Assembly (NCBI GenBank): GCA_964399535.1 | Contig: CAYNRE010000026.1 | Location: 62,001-126,000, forward strand | Source: CAYNRE01 sp964399535 | GTDB lineage: Bacteria; Planctomycetota; Planctomycetia; Pirellulales; CAYNRE01 | DNA: 64,000 bases | Direction of reading: 5' to 3' | Part shown: in pieces, positions 28,019 through 36,243 of the stretch | Numbering within the stretch: the first letter of the stretch is position 1 | Layout: the number at the start of each line of letters is the position of its first letter | Made by a program: the position numbers and the translations under genes | The notes under the pieces: model-generated | What the model was told of the DNA's origin: nothing | What the model saw: only the letters and a program-made list of their open reading frames with translations | The model's database searches: none

Positions 28019-28975
28019 TCAATGATAAGCAATGCAGCCTTCGCAGACTGTGTTGCGAACATCACCGGCCAAATGCGCCGCTCGCAGCTCGGCGAAGGGG
28101 GCGCTGTGCCAGGCTTCCGCGAAACCGGTCGTCGTCAAGTCGCCCATGGTGAAACGGCCGTCGTGGTCGAAGCAGCAGGCCGAAAGCCGCCCATCGTAGG
28201 TCACGTGCCCTTCGGTGAAGATGGCCCAGCAGGGGATGGGCTCGCGCATGGCACCGAGCCGGCCCGGATTGCCCGCTACCGGGACGGTGCCCTTCTCCCC
28301 GGCGGTCAGTCCTGCCTGACCATAAAGTGGAAGCCAGTAATGCTCGTCGACGAACGGGAGGATCTCCTGGACCGCGGCCTCCATTCGCACCTGCTGAGCG
28401 CCGTCGTAACGAATGCTCGAGGCGTACAGCCCGCACAAGTAACCCCCTTCGTCGCGGATCCTTCGCGCTGACTTGATGTTTTCCACCACGCGATGGAACT
28501 CCTCGCCTTTGACCCGCGTTACCTCGGCGAACTGTTCCGGATCGGCGTTGTTGAAACTGAACTTCAAACTGTCGAGGCCTGACGCTAGGCAGGCCTCGAC
28601 CCGCTCGGGAGTAGCCAGTCGACCATTGGTCGTGAGAAACACGTAAGGGAACCCTACCGTCCGCTTGGCAAATTCAATTGCCTCGGGAAGCCAGGGGCAG
28701 AGAAACGATTCACCCAGGTAGAACACTCCCAGCTCTTCCACGCCCGCGGTCCGCATCTCGCTGACGATGCGTTGAAATAAATCCCGATCCATATCGGCCT
28801 TGTGACGCAGCCGCTTGGCCGTGGCGCAGAAGAAGCAATTGAAATCGCAGCGCGCCGTCAACTCGATCTTCACGCTACGGGGAATTGGCGGGGCCGGTCG
28901 GCGATACTCCGGAGGAATCCGCGTGATGGCATCGATACGAGTCGTAATCTGACGAAGGGGGGCCGCCTGAATCAT
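28019..28975 (-). CDS. Radical SAM/SPASM protein, gene 1
   Basis: The 318-residue protein has the radical SAM cluster motif C-x3-C-x2-C in CDFNCFFCATAKR (residues about 43-50) and a SPASM-like C-terminal Cys set (SACCFDHDG and NTVCEGCIAYH). It would cleave S-adenosylmethionine with a 4Fe-4S cluster to modify a peptide or cofactor. The ATG at 28975 is preferred, because it has a Shine-Dalgarno-like site; the frame opens at 29014. It is downstream of the second radical SAM gene on the same strand, with a 204-bp gap that holds a TGGATAC site. No precursor peptide was found nearby. Confidence 0.85.
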   Translation of the reverse strand: MIQAAPLRQITTRIDAITRIPPEYRRPAPPIPRSVKIELTARCDFNCFFCATAKRLRHKADMDRDLFQRIVSEMRTAGVEELGVFYLGESFLCPWLPEAIEFAKRTVGFPYVFLTTNGRLATPERVEACLASGLDSLKFSFNNADPEQFAEVTRVKGEEFHRVVENIKSARRIRDEGGYLCGLYASSIRYDGAQQVRMEAAVQEILPFVDEHYWLPLYGQAGLTAGEKGTVPVAGNPGRLGAMREPIPCWAIFTEGHVTYDGRLSACCFDHDGRFTMGDLTTTGFAEAWHSAPFAELRAAHLAGDVRNTVCEGCIAYH

Positions 28976-29097
28976 GGTCCTGCTCCGCGCCAAGGTTTCC
29001 AGCCGGGCAGGCACCCCGCGGGGGAGAGCAGGGCGCGAGCCCTCCTAAATCACATATCGGCGGCAGCGTGGTCGATCCTTCAATAAAGTAGACTCAG

Positions 29098-29108
29098 GTA
29101 TCCAATTT
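29098..29108 (-). promoter_or_regulatory. Possible regulatory site upstream of radical SAM gene 1
   Basis: On the minus strand it reads AAATTGGATAC, shared with sites at 27328 and 34133. About 125 bp before the start at 28975. Inference only. Confidence 0.25.
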
Positions 29109-29179
29109 CGTGTGTACCGCTGCGGTCTGCCGTGGCGCGGTCCTGTCCGCGGCGAATGGCGATTCCGGCTTCCAGCCCG

Positions 29180-30274
29180 TTACCACCAGACCACCGGCAC
29201 GTAGCTGCAATCGGGTTCGGCGGCCAGGTGATCGCCCGTGACCGCGTAGGCCCGAGCACGGCTTCCCCCGCAGACTGCCCGATAAGAACAAACCCGGCAC
29301 TTTCCGCGCAGGGCGTTGGGAGACCGCAGTTCACGAAGGACGGGAGAGTGCTGGTAAATATCGACCAGAGACTCGTCCGGAAAAATTCCGCATACGAGCG
29401 GGAGGAAGCCGCTGGGATAGACTAGCCCTGTATGGCTTACGAACAGCACCCCCTTGCCGTCGTTGACCGGCAAATAGGCGCGTCGATTGACGCCAGGGCC
29501 GAATTCAGGTCGGTCGTGTTCCAGAAGAAATCGGCGAAAGTGCGGAGCTTCGGCCACCTTGATCAAATAAGGCTGTACCCGGATCTGGCAAGCCAGAATA
29601 GCGAAGGCCGTTTGGTATTGCTCGGGCGAAAGGCGGGGTAGGCCGGCGGCGCAGCCGACGGGCACCGGGAAATATAGCGACCACATGGCCGCCCCTAGGC
29701 CTGCCACGAATCGAGCCAGGCTCTCCAATTCGGGGATTAAGCCGGGGTGAACGGTAGTGTTGACCTGCAAAGACAGGCCCTCGGCGTGGATCCACTCGAT
29801 GATCTCGATGGTCCGAGCATAGCTTCCGTCGACGCCTCGAAAGCGATCGTGGGGCTCTGCCTCGCCCCCATCCAGGCCGATGGCCACGCGGCGTAGGCCG
29901 GCCCGCGCCAATCTGGCCAGCGCCTTACGGGTGACCAGCCGCGTGGCCGCGACGGTAAGGGCGATCTCAAGCCCCCGCCGTGATCCATATCGCACTAACT
30001 CGACCAAGTCGGGCCGCTTCATCGGGTCGCCGCCGGTGAACTCAACCAGCGGGGGACGAGGAAACTCGCCAATTTGCCGCAGTAGCAACCGCGCGCCGGC
30101 GGTATTCAGTTCACGGGGGTGCCGCAGCGTTTGAGGCCGTGCCCGGCAATTGCGGCAAACCAGGTCACAGGCCTGGGTCGCCTCGAAGAAAACCGCCCGG
30201 GGACTATGGGCGAAGTCTGGAGCGGAATAGCCGGACAAATTCTGGCCAGACGGAGACCGTGCCGAATCAATCAT
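29180..30274 (-). CDS. Radical SAM/SPASM protein of the TIGR04053 type, gene 2
   Basis: About 364 residues from the ATG at 30274, which has a good ribosome site (AAGGAG, 9 nt). The N-terminus matches the TIGR04053 pattern: EATQACDLVCRNCRAR (C-x3-C-x2-C), then VEFTGGDPMKRPDL, and HDRFRGVDGSY later. A C-terminal SPASM Cys set is in CRVCSYRAVCGGSRAR. Relatives include proteins linked to haem or Fe-S biogenesis as well as peptide-modifying enzymes; the substrate cannot be told. It is divergent from the hemerythrin gene at 30609. Confidence 0.87.
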   Translation of the reverse strand: MIDSARSPSGQNLSGYSAPDFAHSPRAVFFEATQACDLVCRNCRARPQTLRHPRELNTAGARLLLRQIGEFPRPPLVEFTGGDPMKRPDLVELVRYGSRRGLEIALTVAATRLVTRKALARLARAGLRRVAIGLDGGEAEPHDRFRGVDGSYARTIEIIEWIHAEGLSLQVNTTVHPGLIPELESLARFVAGLGAAMWSLYFPVPVGCAAGLPRLSPEQYQTAFAILACQIRVQPYLIKVAEAPHFRRFLLEHDRPEFGPGVNRRAYLPVNDGKGVLFVSHTGLVYPSGFLPLVCGIFPDESLVDIYQHSPVLRELRSPNALRGKCRVCSYRAVCGGSRARAYAVTGDHLAAEPDCSYVPVVWW

Positions 30275-30608
30275 GGCTAAAGCTCCTTGATCGGGGCTGG
30301 GGGCCTTGGCGACCATCGTCGCAGGGGGGTTAGCCGAGGCAAGGCTGCCCTGTCTTTGCGTCGCACGGCGGTCAATGAGAGCCGGATCGGCTGCCGGTTC
30401 GCATCAATTCTGTTCTGTGGGCTCAACCCGCGAGGGAGAGTCCCGGGGTGGAGCGAGGACCGCCTTGAACGTATCCCCTGGGTGAGTATACTACGACTAA
30501 ACTGGACATCATTATCTACTTACCGAGTCGCAGGGCGGTTTCACGTGCCCGCGAACGTTGCGCGGCCAACCGCTCGTCGCGTCCTCTCTTGCCTAGAGGA
30601 GGTCAGGC
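30275..30608. other. Divergent promoter region
   Basis: Between radical SAM gene 2 and the first hemerythrin gene. The A/T-rich part 30485-30530 (TATACTACGACTAAACTGG, then TTATCTACTTA) is the likely promoter block for one or both. No gene. Confidence 0.5.
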
Positions 30609-31055
30609 ATGAGTCGCTACCGAGCGTCGGACATGCGCGTCGAGTCTTTGAACGAGGAGCACGGCTTTCTTCGCGCCTGGATGGTCTCACTCCGCCAGGA
30701 GTTCCTGGCTCCGGAAACCACGGCCGGGCAAGCGCTGGCATGGGTGACGCGGCTGCGAGCAGCCCTGGTCGACCACTTCAACCAGGAAGAGTCTGGTGGG
30801 TATTTTGCCGAGCTAATTGCGGTCGCCCCTCGGCTGAGCACGCGCGCCGAGACCCTCGAACGCGAGCACGTCCTCTTGCTGGCAAGTCTCGATGAGATTC
30901 AGGCCGACCTGCGACAGGCCTCGCCTCTGGCGCCCCCCTTGGCTTCGGTCGTGGAGCGATTTACGACGCTCGCCGGAGCCTTTTTAGCTCACGAAGCCGC
31001 CGAAAACGACCTAGTGCAATCCGCCTTCGAGGATGAACTTGGTACGGCCGACTGA
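30609..31055 (+). CDS. Hemerythrin/HHE-domain protein, gene 1
   Basis: The 148-residue protein has the conserved His/Glu pattern of the HHE fold: an early EEHGF, DHFNQEESGGYF, EREHVLL and LAHEAAENDLV. A di-iron site would bind O2 or NO. It starts with a strong ribosome site (GAGGAGG). Stand-alone hemerythrins act in NO or O2 sensing or detoxification and in Fe-S repair (YtfE/RIC). Its neighbours (radical SAM, Rrf2, Nxr) fit a nitrosative-stress role. Confidence 0.85.
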   Translation: MSRYRASDMRVESLNEEHGFLRAWMVSLRQEFLAPETTAGQALAWVTRLRAALVDHFNQEESGGYFAELIAVAPRLSTRAETLEREHVLLLASLDEIQADLRQASPLAPPLASVVERFTTLAGAFLAHEAAENDLVQSAFEDELGTAD

Positions 31056-31073
31056 GCCACCTGGCCGTGCGAG

Positions 31074-32696
31074 CTAGAATCTCCAGGACCACTGCGAGTA
31101 ATAAAAGTCGGCGTTGCCGGAAACCCCCGCTGGGTTGGTGGCCTCGACAAAGCTTCCCTGGAAGAAATGGGAGTAGCCGAAGAGGACGTCGGCCCGAGGG
31201 TTGACCTGAATCGTCCAGAGCAGATCAATTTCTTGTCCCACGTAACGGCCAGCGGCACCCGTGGGGGAACTGCGGATCGGAATACCAGCCGCGTTGTAGA
31301 GGGCGTCGCGCGGCTGATCCAAATAGAACAAGTGCCACCACACGAGCAGCTTTTGCTTCGGGTTTAGTTGCATCGTGCCGATCGTGTTCACGTCGTGAAT
31401 GTTCTGCCGGGCCACCAGGTCCATGAACCCAAAGTACTTGTGCACCAGAGGAAATAGCTGATTGAAGGTGCCGTGTGTGCCGTCGGCGGGGTCGCGGTCA
31501 CCTGAGGCCCAATCGTAGTAGAGCCAGATCGTTGGTTTGTGGCAGTTATCGCTTAGCTCGTGCCCCAGTCCAACGACGGTAAACCCGGCCGATTGGTTGG
31601 CGTTGCCATAGCTGCCGAACTGGTAACCCCCTTCGAGCTCCCAGAGCCACGCGTCGCGGCGACCGAGCCAGCGACCGCCGAATAGGTGAACGTCGAAGTT
31701 CACCGGGGTCAATCGGCTGCCCGGCGCGTCGTACTCAGCTAAGCGCAGGTAATAAGCGTCGTAGGTGTGCTCGGCGACCGGCTTGTACGTGGCATACAAC
31801 CCGACAAACTCTTGGCTCAAGTCGGGGCGATTGAACTCGGTGTCGCCGCCTACGTGCTGAGCAAATGGCACCGGCCGCAGCCAGAACCCGCTGATCGTCC
31901 ATTTCGGATCTTGCCAAAAGAGCTTGGCTCCATCGAACGTGCGCCGGGTATTGGCCCAATCCAGGGGCGAGATCAGTCGCTCGGCGCCGAACAACTGCTC
32001 CTGGCGTCCCACCCGGCCGATCAACTTCCCCTCACTCGCTTCAAGGATCGTCAGGTCGCCGAACAGATTCAGGGCATCCCAGTGATTCTCCTCGATGGCG
32101 CGGGCTGGCAGGTTCTCGAAGTTGCTGACCGCGTCCAAGGCCTCGCCGTAGAAGCGAAAAGTATTGCCCCATCGCAAATTGAGATAGGTCCTCGTTCGTC
32201 CCAACAGAAAGTCGTCGTCGAGTCCGTCCAGGTCGCTTCCTACCAAGGGCGCGCCCCGGAAGTTGTGCTCGTGATGATCGCGAAGCCGGTACTCACCCCC
32301 CGCGTCCATCATGAGGCTCGGGGCAATTTGGCGTTGCTTGAGGGCATCGCCCAGAAAGAACTCCGTGGTCGCGGGATCGCGAAGGTAGGTAAAGTCGTTA
32401 TCGAAATAGAGGGGCTTGTAAGGGCTTGGTGGCGGCGCGGGGGGCGAGGTGGCGCCGCCGGGCTTTCCCGCCGAGTCTAGTCCAGACTTCGTTCCTACAG
32501 TTGTCGTGCGGACATCACTGGCCGTGCGAGTCGTCGCGCCGGCTGCCGACGGCGATTCTACCGGCGTCACCGCTTCGGGGGGGGCGGTGGCCATCGTGTC
32601 GGCGCGGGGAGTGCCTTGCGCCACGCTCAGCGATTGCGGCACTGCCAGTGCCAGAAAGGCCACCACAGGCCAGGCCCAAACGAACTGAAGTTCCAT
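31074..32696 (-). CDS. Alginate-export-type outer membrane porin
   Basis: The 540-residue protein starts at the ATG at 32696 (ribosome site GGAGG) with a signal peptide (WPVVAFLALAVPQSLSVAQ). After a proline-rich linker, the rest is a beta-strand-rich domain like alginate export proteins (GGEYRLRDHHEHNF, RTYLNLRWGN, GRVGRQEQLFGAERL), ending with the usual aromatic residue (SQWSWRF). AlgE-like proteins are outer-membrane channels. In this setting it may pass nitrate, nitrite or another anion; that is inference. It is convergent with the first hemerythrin gene. Confidence 0.85.
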   Translation of the reverse strand: MELQFVWAWPVVAFLALAVPQSLSVAQGTPRADTMATAPPEAVTPVESPSAAGATTRTASDVRTTTVGTKSGLDSAGKPGGATSPPAPPPSPYKPLYFDNDFTYLRDPATTEFFLGDALKQRQIAPSLMMDAGGEYRLRDHHEHNFRGAPLVGSDLDGLDDDFLLGRTRTYLNLRWGNTFRFYGEALDAVSNFENLPARAIEENHWDALNLFGDLTILEASEGKLIGRVGRQEQLFGAERLISPLDWANTRRTFDGAKLFWQDPKWTISGFWLRPVPFAQHVGGDTEFNRPDLSQEFVGLYATYKPVAEHTYDAYYLRLAEYDAPGSRLTPVNFDVHLFGGRWLGRRDAWLWELEGGYQFGSYGNANQSAGFTVVGLGHELSDNCHKPTIWLYYDWASGDRDPADGTHGTFNQLFPLVHKYFGFMDLVARQNIHDVNTIGTMQLNPKQKLLVWWHLFYLDQPRDALYNAAGIPIRSSPTGAAGRYVGQEIDLLWTIQVNPRADVLFGYSHFFQGSFVEATNPAGVSGNADFYYSQWSWRF

Positions 32697-32974
32697 GTCC
32701 CACCTCCGTGCCGACGGAGGCGGGTCCCTAGAAAGATCGGACTCGGCTCCAGGAGAGTCTTCGGCAGGCTTTCGGGCGGACCAACAGCCCATCGAAGAGT
32801 TGCACGTGCGGGCAGCGGCAAACTCTCGAACTTTCCATTTGGGTAAGCTGCACTGTGCTGATTTGGCCCACCAGGCGAGCCAGTGCCGCACGCTTGACTG
32901 TGCCCCTGGGGCACATCTGGGACCAACCTAGCCCCTGTCGGCGGCAGAATTCCGCAGACCCATTCAAGGCTCGG

Positions 32975-33523
32975 TCACCAAGGTCGGCGCGGCGAACCTC
33001 CCTGAACCCAGGCGGCTAATTCGGTAGCGAACTGCACGGCCCCGGGCAGGTCAGTTCGAGCCGTCTCGGCGGCCGTGTAGCTCGAGCAGATCGCTTGATC
33101 GTCTTGAGGCGTCAGGCAGCGTTCCGCCATCAGAAAGAGGACGTTGTTCTCCTTGAAAATGTGCTGGCGAAGCAGGTCGCGATATTCGGCCGCGGCCAGG
33201 GCAAAAGCCTGCGAGTCTTGTCCGGCGATGGCCTTCCGCATCGCGGCCACGCACTTCCGGCCAATCTCGTGCTCATGAAGCATGCAGCCGATCGGACCGC
33301 CGTCGCGAGGGATTCCACGCGCCTCAAGCTGGGGAAATAGAATTTCCTCTTCCTTGGCGTGATGCGTACCGTCGGCGAACTGGGAAATGAATCTCACAAC
33401 CCACTCGGCAAAAGGCCACGACCAGTTGTCGTGGCTCGCCAGCTGGTCGAGGCGTTCGTCGAGTTGATCAAGCACCTTTTCGATTAGGGCATGTTCGTCA
33501 CGTAGCACGCGCGTGGCTTGCAT
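32975..33523 (-). CDS. Hemerythrin/HHE-domain protein, gene 2
   Basis: The 182-residue protein (ATG at 33523, ribosome site GGAGGA) has a second HHE fold: LRDEHALIEK, DGTHHAKEEEILFPQLE, HEHEIGRK and RQHIFKENNVLF. This resembles the His/Glu layout of canonical hemerythrin-like proteins. It lies between the porin and the Rrf2 gene, all on the minus strand. Together with the first hemerythrin gene it makes a pair in 3 kb, suggesting reactive-nitrogen or oxygen sensing. The two are divergent in sequence, so not a recent duplicate. Confidence 0.87.
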   Translation of the reverse strand: MQATRVLRDEHALIEKVLDQLDERLDQLASHDNWSWPFAEWVVRFISQFADGTHHAKEEEILFPQLEARGIPRDGGPIGCMLHEHEIGRKCVAAMRKAIAGQDSQAFALAAAEYRDLLRQHIFKENNVLFLMAERCLTPQDDQAICSSYTAAETARTDLPGAVQFATELAAWVQGGSPRRPW

Positions 33524-33566
33524 GGCGTCGATCCTCCGAGTGCATTGCTCGCGAACCGACACACCG

Positions 33567-34085
33567 CTAGAGGGTGCGGACTCGCGGATTCGCTTGTTTA
33601 TTTGTCGTTGCTGATTTGCTCGACGTCAAAGTGTCGGCAGTCGAAGGCCGGGATCCCGCGCGGGGAAACTGGCAGGTCGGAAGTTTCGGCGCGGGCTCGG
33701 CCAAGAGGTCGGCGACGGTCGACTGGCGAAAAGCCTCCTCGACCAGGTGAATCGCTTGGTCCATCCGACGATGTAGCGGACACAGATTCACGCCGTGGGC
33801 TGCCAATCCCAGGGGACACTTCTTAATGCGATGAATCGGATCGACGGCGTTCACCACTTCGAGAATGGTCAATTCGGCCGTCGGACGAGCCAGGCGGATA
33901 CCGCCTCCCAGGCCCCGCTGCGACTGGACCAGCGCCGCCCGATTCAGGGCCTGCAGCACCTTGTAGAGATAGGGGCGAGGCACCTTCGTGGCCCGCGCTA
34001 TCTGGGCGGTGGTGCGGGCGCGTGGATCCTGCGCGGCGAGGTGCAGCACCGCTCGCAAGGCGTATTCGGCGGAGCGAGAAAACAT
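33567..34085 (-). CDS. Rrf2-family transcription regulator
   Basis: The 172-residue protein has the Rrf2 winged helix: MFSRSAEYALRAVLHLA, then QIARATKVPRPYLYKVLQAL and SQRGLGGGIRLAR. Cysteines after the helix (KKCPLG and NLCPLHRRMDQA) could bind a 4Fe-4S cluster, as in NsrR/IscR, though the third Cys is not obvious. Rrf2 proteins sense NO, Fe-S status or redox. It sits just upstream of nxrC and divergent from it, so it may control the nxr run; a TGGATAC site lies between (34133). The ATG at 34085 follows the family start. Confidence 0.88.
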   Translation of the reverse strand: MFSRSAEYALRAVLHLAAQDPRARTTAQIARATKVPRPYLYKVLQALNRAALVQSQRGLGGGIRLARPTAELTILEVVNAVDPIHRIKKCPLGLAAHGVNLCPLHRRMDQAIHLVEEAFRQSTVADLLAEPAPKLPTCQFPRAGSRPSTADTLTSSKSATTNKQANPRVRTL

Positions 34086-34132
34086 CGCAGGTCTACTTGT
34101 GTGAAATGCCAAGCCTGATGGCTCGTGGGAAC

Positions 34133-34139
34133 TGGATAC
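34133..34139 (+). promoter_or_regulatory. TGGATAC site near the Rrf2 gene
   Basis: GAACTGGATAC, followed by GAATGTAGAAAATAGTACC, about 50 bp upstream of the rrf2 start. Shared 7-mer with 27328 and 29098; may be an autoregulatory site. Inference. Confidence 0.3.
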
Positions 34140-34182
34140 GAATGTAGAAAATAGTACCACAAATCCTACCTGGCGGCCTAGG

Positions 34183-34199
34183 TTGGCGCGCCTTTTGCA
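34183..34199 (+). promoter_or_regulatory. Sigma-54-like promoter upstream of nxrC
   Basis: TTGGCGCGCCTTTTGCA fits the -24/-12 consensus (TTGGCACG-N4-TTGCA) with one mismatch, and has exactly 10 bp between GG and GC. It points toward nxrC. A nitrogen-linked sigma factor would make sense here, but a chance match in GC-rich DNA is possible. Confidence 0.4.
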
Positions 34200-34438
34200 G
34201 CCAGCCAGTGGCAATCTCAGGCGGAAATCAGCAGGAACTGGTCCTGGGACCGACTGGACAGAATCTTTCGGAATCGCCATAATTGGACACCAGACTCCAA
34301 TTTTTGTCGCGTGGATTGTGAAATTCTTCACAACCGCTGCGGATGTGCCGAGGGAACGAACCCGTGAGCCCCGTCAGACCGACCACCGCATTGCGATGCC
34401 TGACGTCGGTTCGCTTGCCAAGAGGGGGAAGGCCAACC

Positions 34439-36178
34439 ATGTCGCACACGTGGATCTCATGGTCGCGCGGATTACCACTACTGGTGGCCGGGTGCCTGGC
34501 GGCGGGTTGCAGTCCGCCGGTTGCCAAGCGGCCGACCTCTAGCGCAAATGCCCCACGCCCGGACGACTCTGCGGCCGCCCGGCAGGCGGCCGAGGCCTCC
34601 CCGTCCAGTCCAGTCGTCTCGGCAACCGAAGATACCGTGACGGCGGCCGCCTCCGACATGCCCGAGGACGTCAGGGTCGACGTTGAGAACGCCCCTGCCG
34701 TATCGGACGGGAACCGGGGCCGGCAACTCTATGACCAACATTGCGCAGCGTGTCACGGCGAGAATGGCAACGGCCAAGGGCTGGCTGCCCGGTTTTTGTA
34801 TCCCAAACCGCGCGATTTTCGCGCCGGTCGATTCCGTCTGATTAGCACCACGAACGGCGTTCCAACGTCTGAGGACTTGGAAGCCGTACTGCTACGGGGA
34901 ATGCCGGGCTCGTCGATGGTTTCTTGGGCACACCTGCCGGCCGAGGACCGGCGACTGTTGATCGAAACGGTACTACTTTTGCGCCGCGAGGGGGCTGCGG
35001 ACCTGGAGCGGCAACTGGCCGCCGAGGCCGACGAGGAGCTGACCGAGGACGATTTGGCGGAACGCGTCGATTTGGCAACCACCGCCGACCAACCCTTCGA
35101 GCCCGGAGACCTCCCCACGACCACGGTCGCGACGATCGACCACGGTAAGCAACTGTATGTCTCCAAAGGTTGTGCCGCGTGCCATGGGCTGACCGGGCGG
35201 GGCGACGGGCAGCAGCAAATGATCGACGCAGAGGGGTTTGCCACCCGTCCGCGCGACCTGACTTTGGGCATCTACAAGGGGGATCACGATCGGCTGTCGG
35301 TGTATCGGCGGATTTGGTTAGGGCTGCCCGGATCGCCCATGCCGGCGAGCCAGAATCTCTCGCAGGAGGAGGTGGCCGCGATGGTCGATTTCGTCCTCTC
35401 TCTCTCGGACGAAGCCACCCGGGAATCGTGGGTGCTCCGCCGCCGCCAGCTGCGTGCCACTCGTGTGCCAACGCTCGCGGCCGAGCCGGGGGAAGAGGTT
35501 TGGGCTAGCGTGCCGGTTATCGAGATTCAGCTCACTCCCCTCTGGTGGCGCGAGGGAGCCACGCCTCGGGTTGCCGTGCAGGCCGCTCATGACGGGCAGG
35601 AACTGGCCCTACGAATGGCTTGGGACGACCCCACGCCTGACGAACGCGCCGTGCTGCCAGACGAGTTCGAAGACATGGTGGCCGCCCAGTTCTATGCTGG
35701 TCCGACCGAACCGTTTCTGGGCATGGGGGCGGCGACCGTTCCGATTGATCTCTGGCAGTGGCGGGCCGGTTATCGCGCGGATGGTGCGGAAGACCAGCTC
35801 TCCGACGAGTATCCGTTCGACACGCCGGTCTACGCCGAGTTGCTTGGAACCGGCACGGCCACCGACTTTCTCACCGCTCGAGCCGTGGGTAACCCCTTGG
35901 CAGCCCGGACGGGCACGGCGGGGTCGCTAACGGCCAAAGGCTTCGGCAGCACCACGTTTCGCCCGAAAGCCTCGCAATTGGTCGAGGCTTCCGGCCTCTG
36001 GCGCGAGGGGCGCTGGACCGTCGTCCTGCGGAGGGCCCTGGCGGTGCCGACCGAAGGCGGGCTGACGATTGCCTCGGGCGAGCGGTACGCCGTGGCTTGG
36101 GCCGTATGGGACGGCGCGGCGCGGGACCGCGCCGGGCAAAAACTGATTACGCTGTGGCACGACCTGATTTTGGAGTGA
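34439..36178 (+). CDS. nxrC: Nitrite oxidoreductase gamma subunit with two extra haem c domains (NxrC-like)
   Basis: The 579-residue protein (ATG at 34439, ribosome site AGAGGGGGAAGG) is a lipoprotein by its signal (LVAGCLAAGC). It has two c-type haem motifs: CAACHGENGNGQG (about residue 105) and CAACHGLTGRGDG (about 245). The C-terminal part, with VPVIEIQLTPLWWREG and PDEFEDMVAAQFY, is the ethylbenzene-dehydrogenase-related haem b domain of type II DMSO-reductase gamma subunits. Many gamma subunits carry only the last domain. It precedes nxrA by 65 bp and would pass electrons between the catalytic Mo site and a carrier. Confidence 0.82.
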   Translation: MSHTWISWSRGLPLLVAGCLAAGCSPPVAKRPTSSANAPRPDDSAAARQAAEASPSSPVVSATEDTVTAAASDMPEDVRVDVENAPAVSDGNRGRQLYDQHCAACHGENGNGQGLAARFLYPKPRDFRAGRFRLISTTNGVPTSEDLEAVLLRGMPGSSMVSWAHLPAEDRRLLIETVLLLRREGAADLERQLAAEADEELTEDDLAERVDLATTADQPFEPGDLPTTTVATIDHGKQLYVSKGCAACHGLTGRGDGQQQMIDAEGFATRPRDLTLGIYKGDHDRLSVYRRIWLGLPGSPMPASQNLSQEEVAAMVDFVLSLSDEATRESWVLRRRQLRATRVPTLAAEPGEEVWASVPVIEIQLTPLWWREGATPRVAVQAAHDGQELALRMAWDDPTPDERAVLPDEFEDMVAAQFYAGPTEPFLGMGAATVPIDLWQWRAGYRADGAEDQLSDEYPFDTPVYAELLGTGTATDFLTARAVGNPLAARTGTAGSLTAKGFGSTTFRPKASQLVEASGLWREGRWTVVLRRALAVPTEGGLTIASGERYAVAWAVWDGAARDRAGQKLITLWHDLILE

Positions 36179-36243
36179 CCGGCCAACGGCCGCCAACGCG
36201 GTTCTTTCCGCGTCGCGCGGTGCGTTTTGAAGGAGACCTAGCC

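Larger units (their letters stand above)
34086..34438. other. Regulatory region between rrf2 and nxrC
   Basis: Divergent spacer of 353 bp. It holds a TGGATAC site (34133) and a sigma-54-like box (34183-34199), and leaves a long leader of about 230 nt before nxrC if that promoter is used. Confidence 0.5.
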
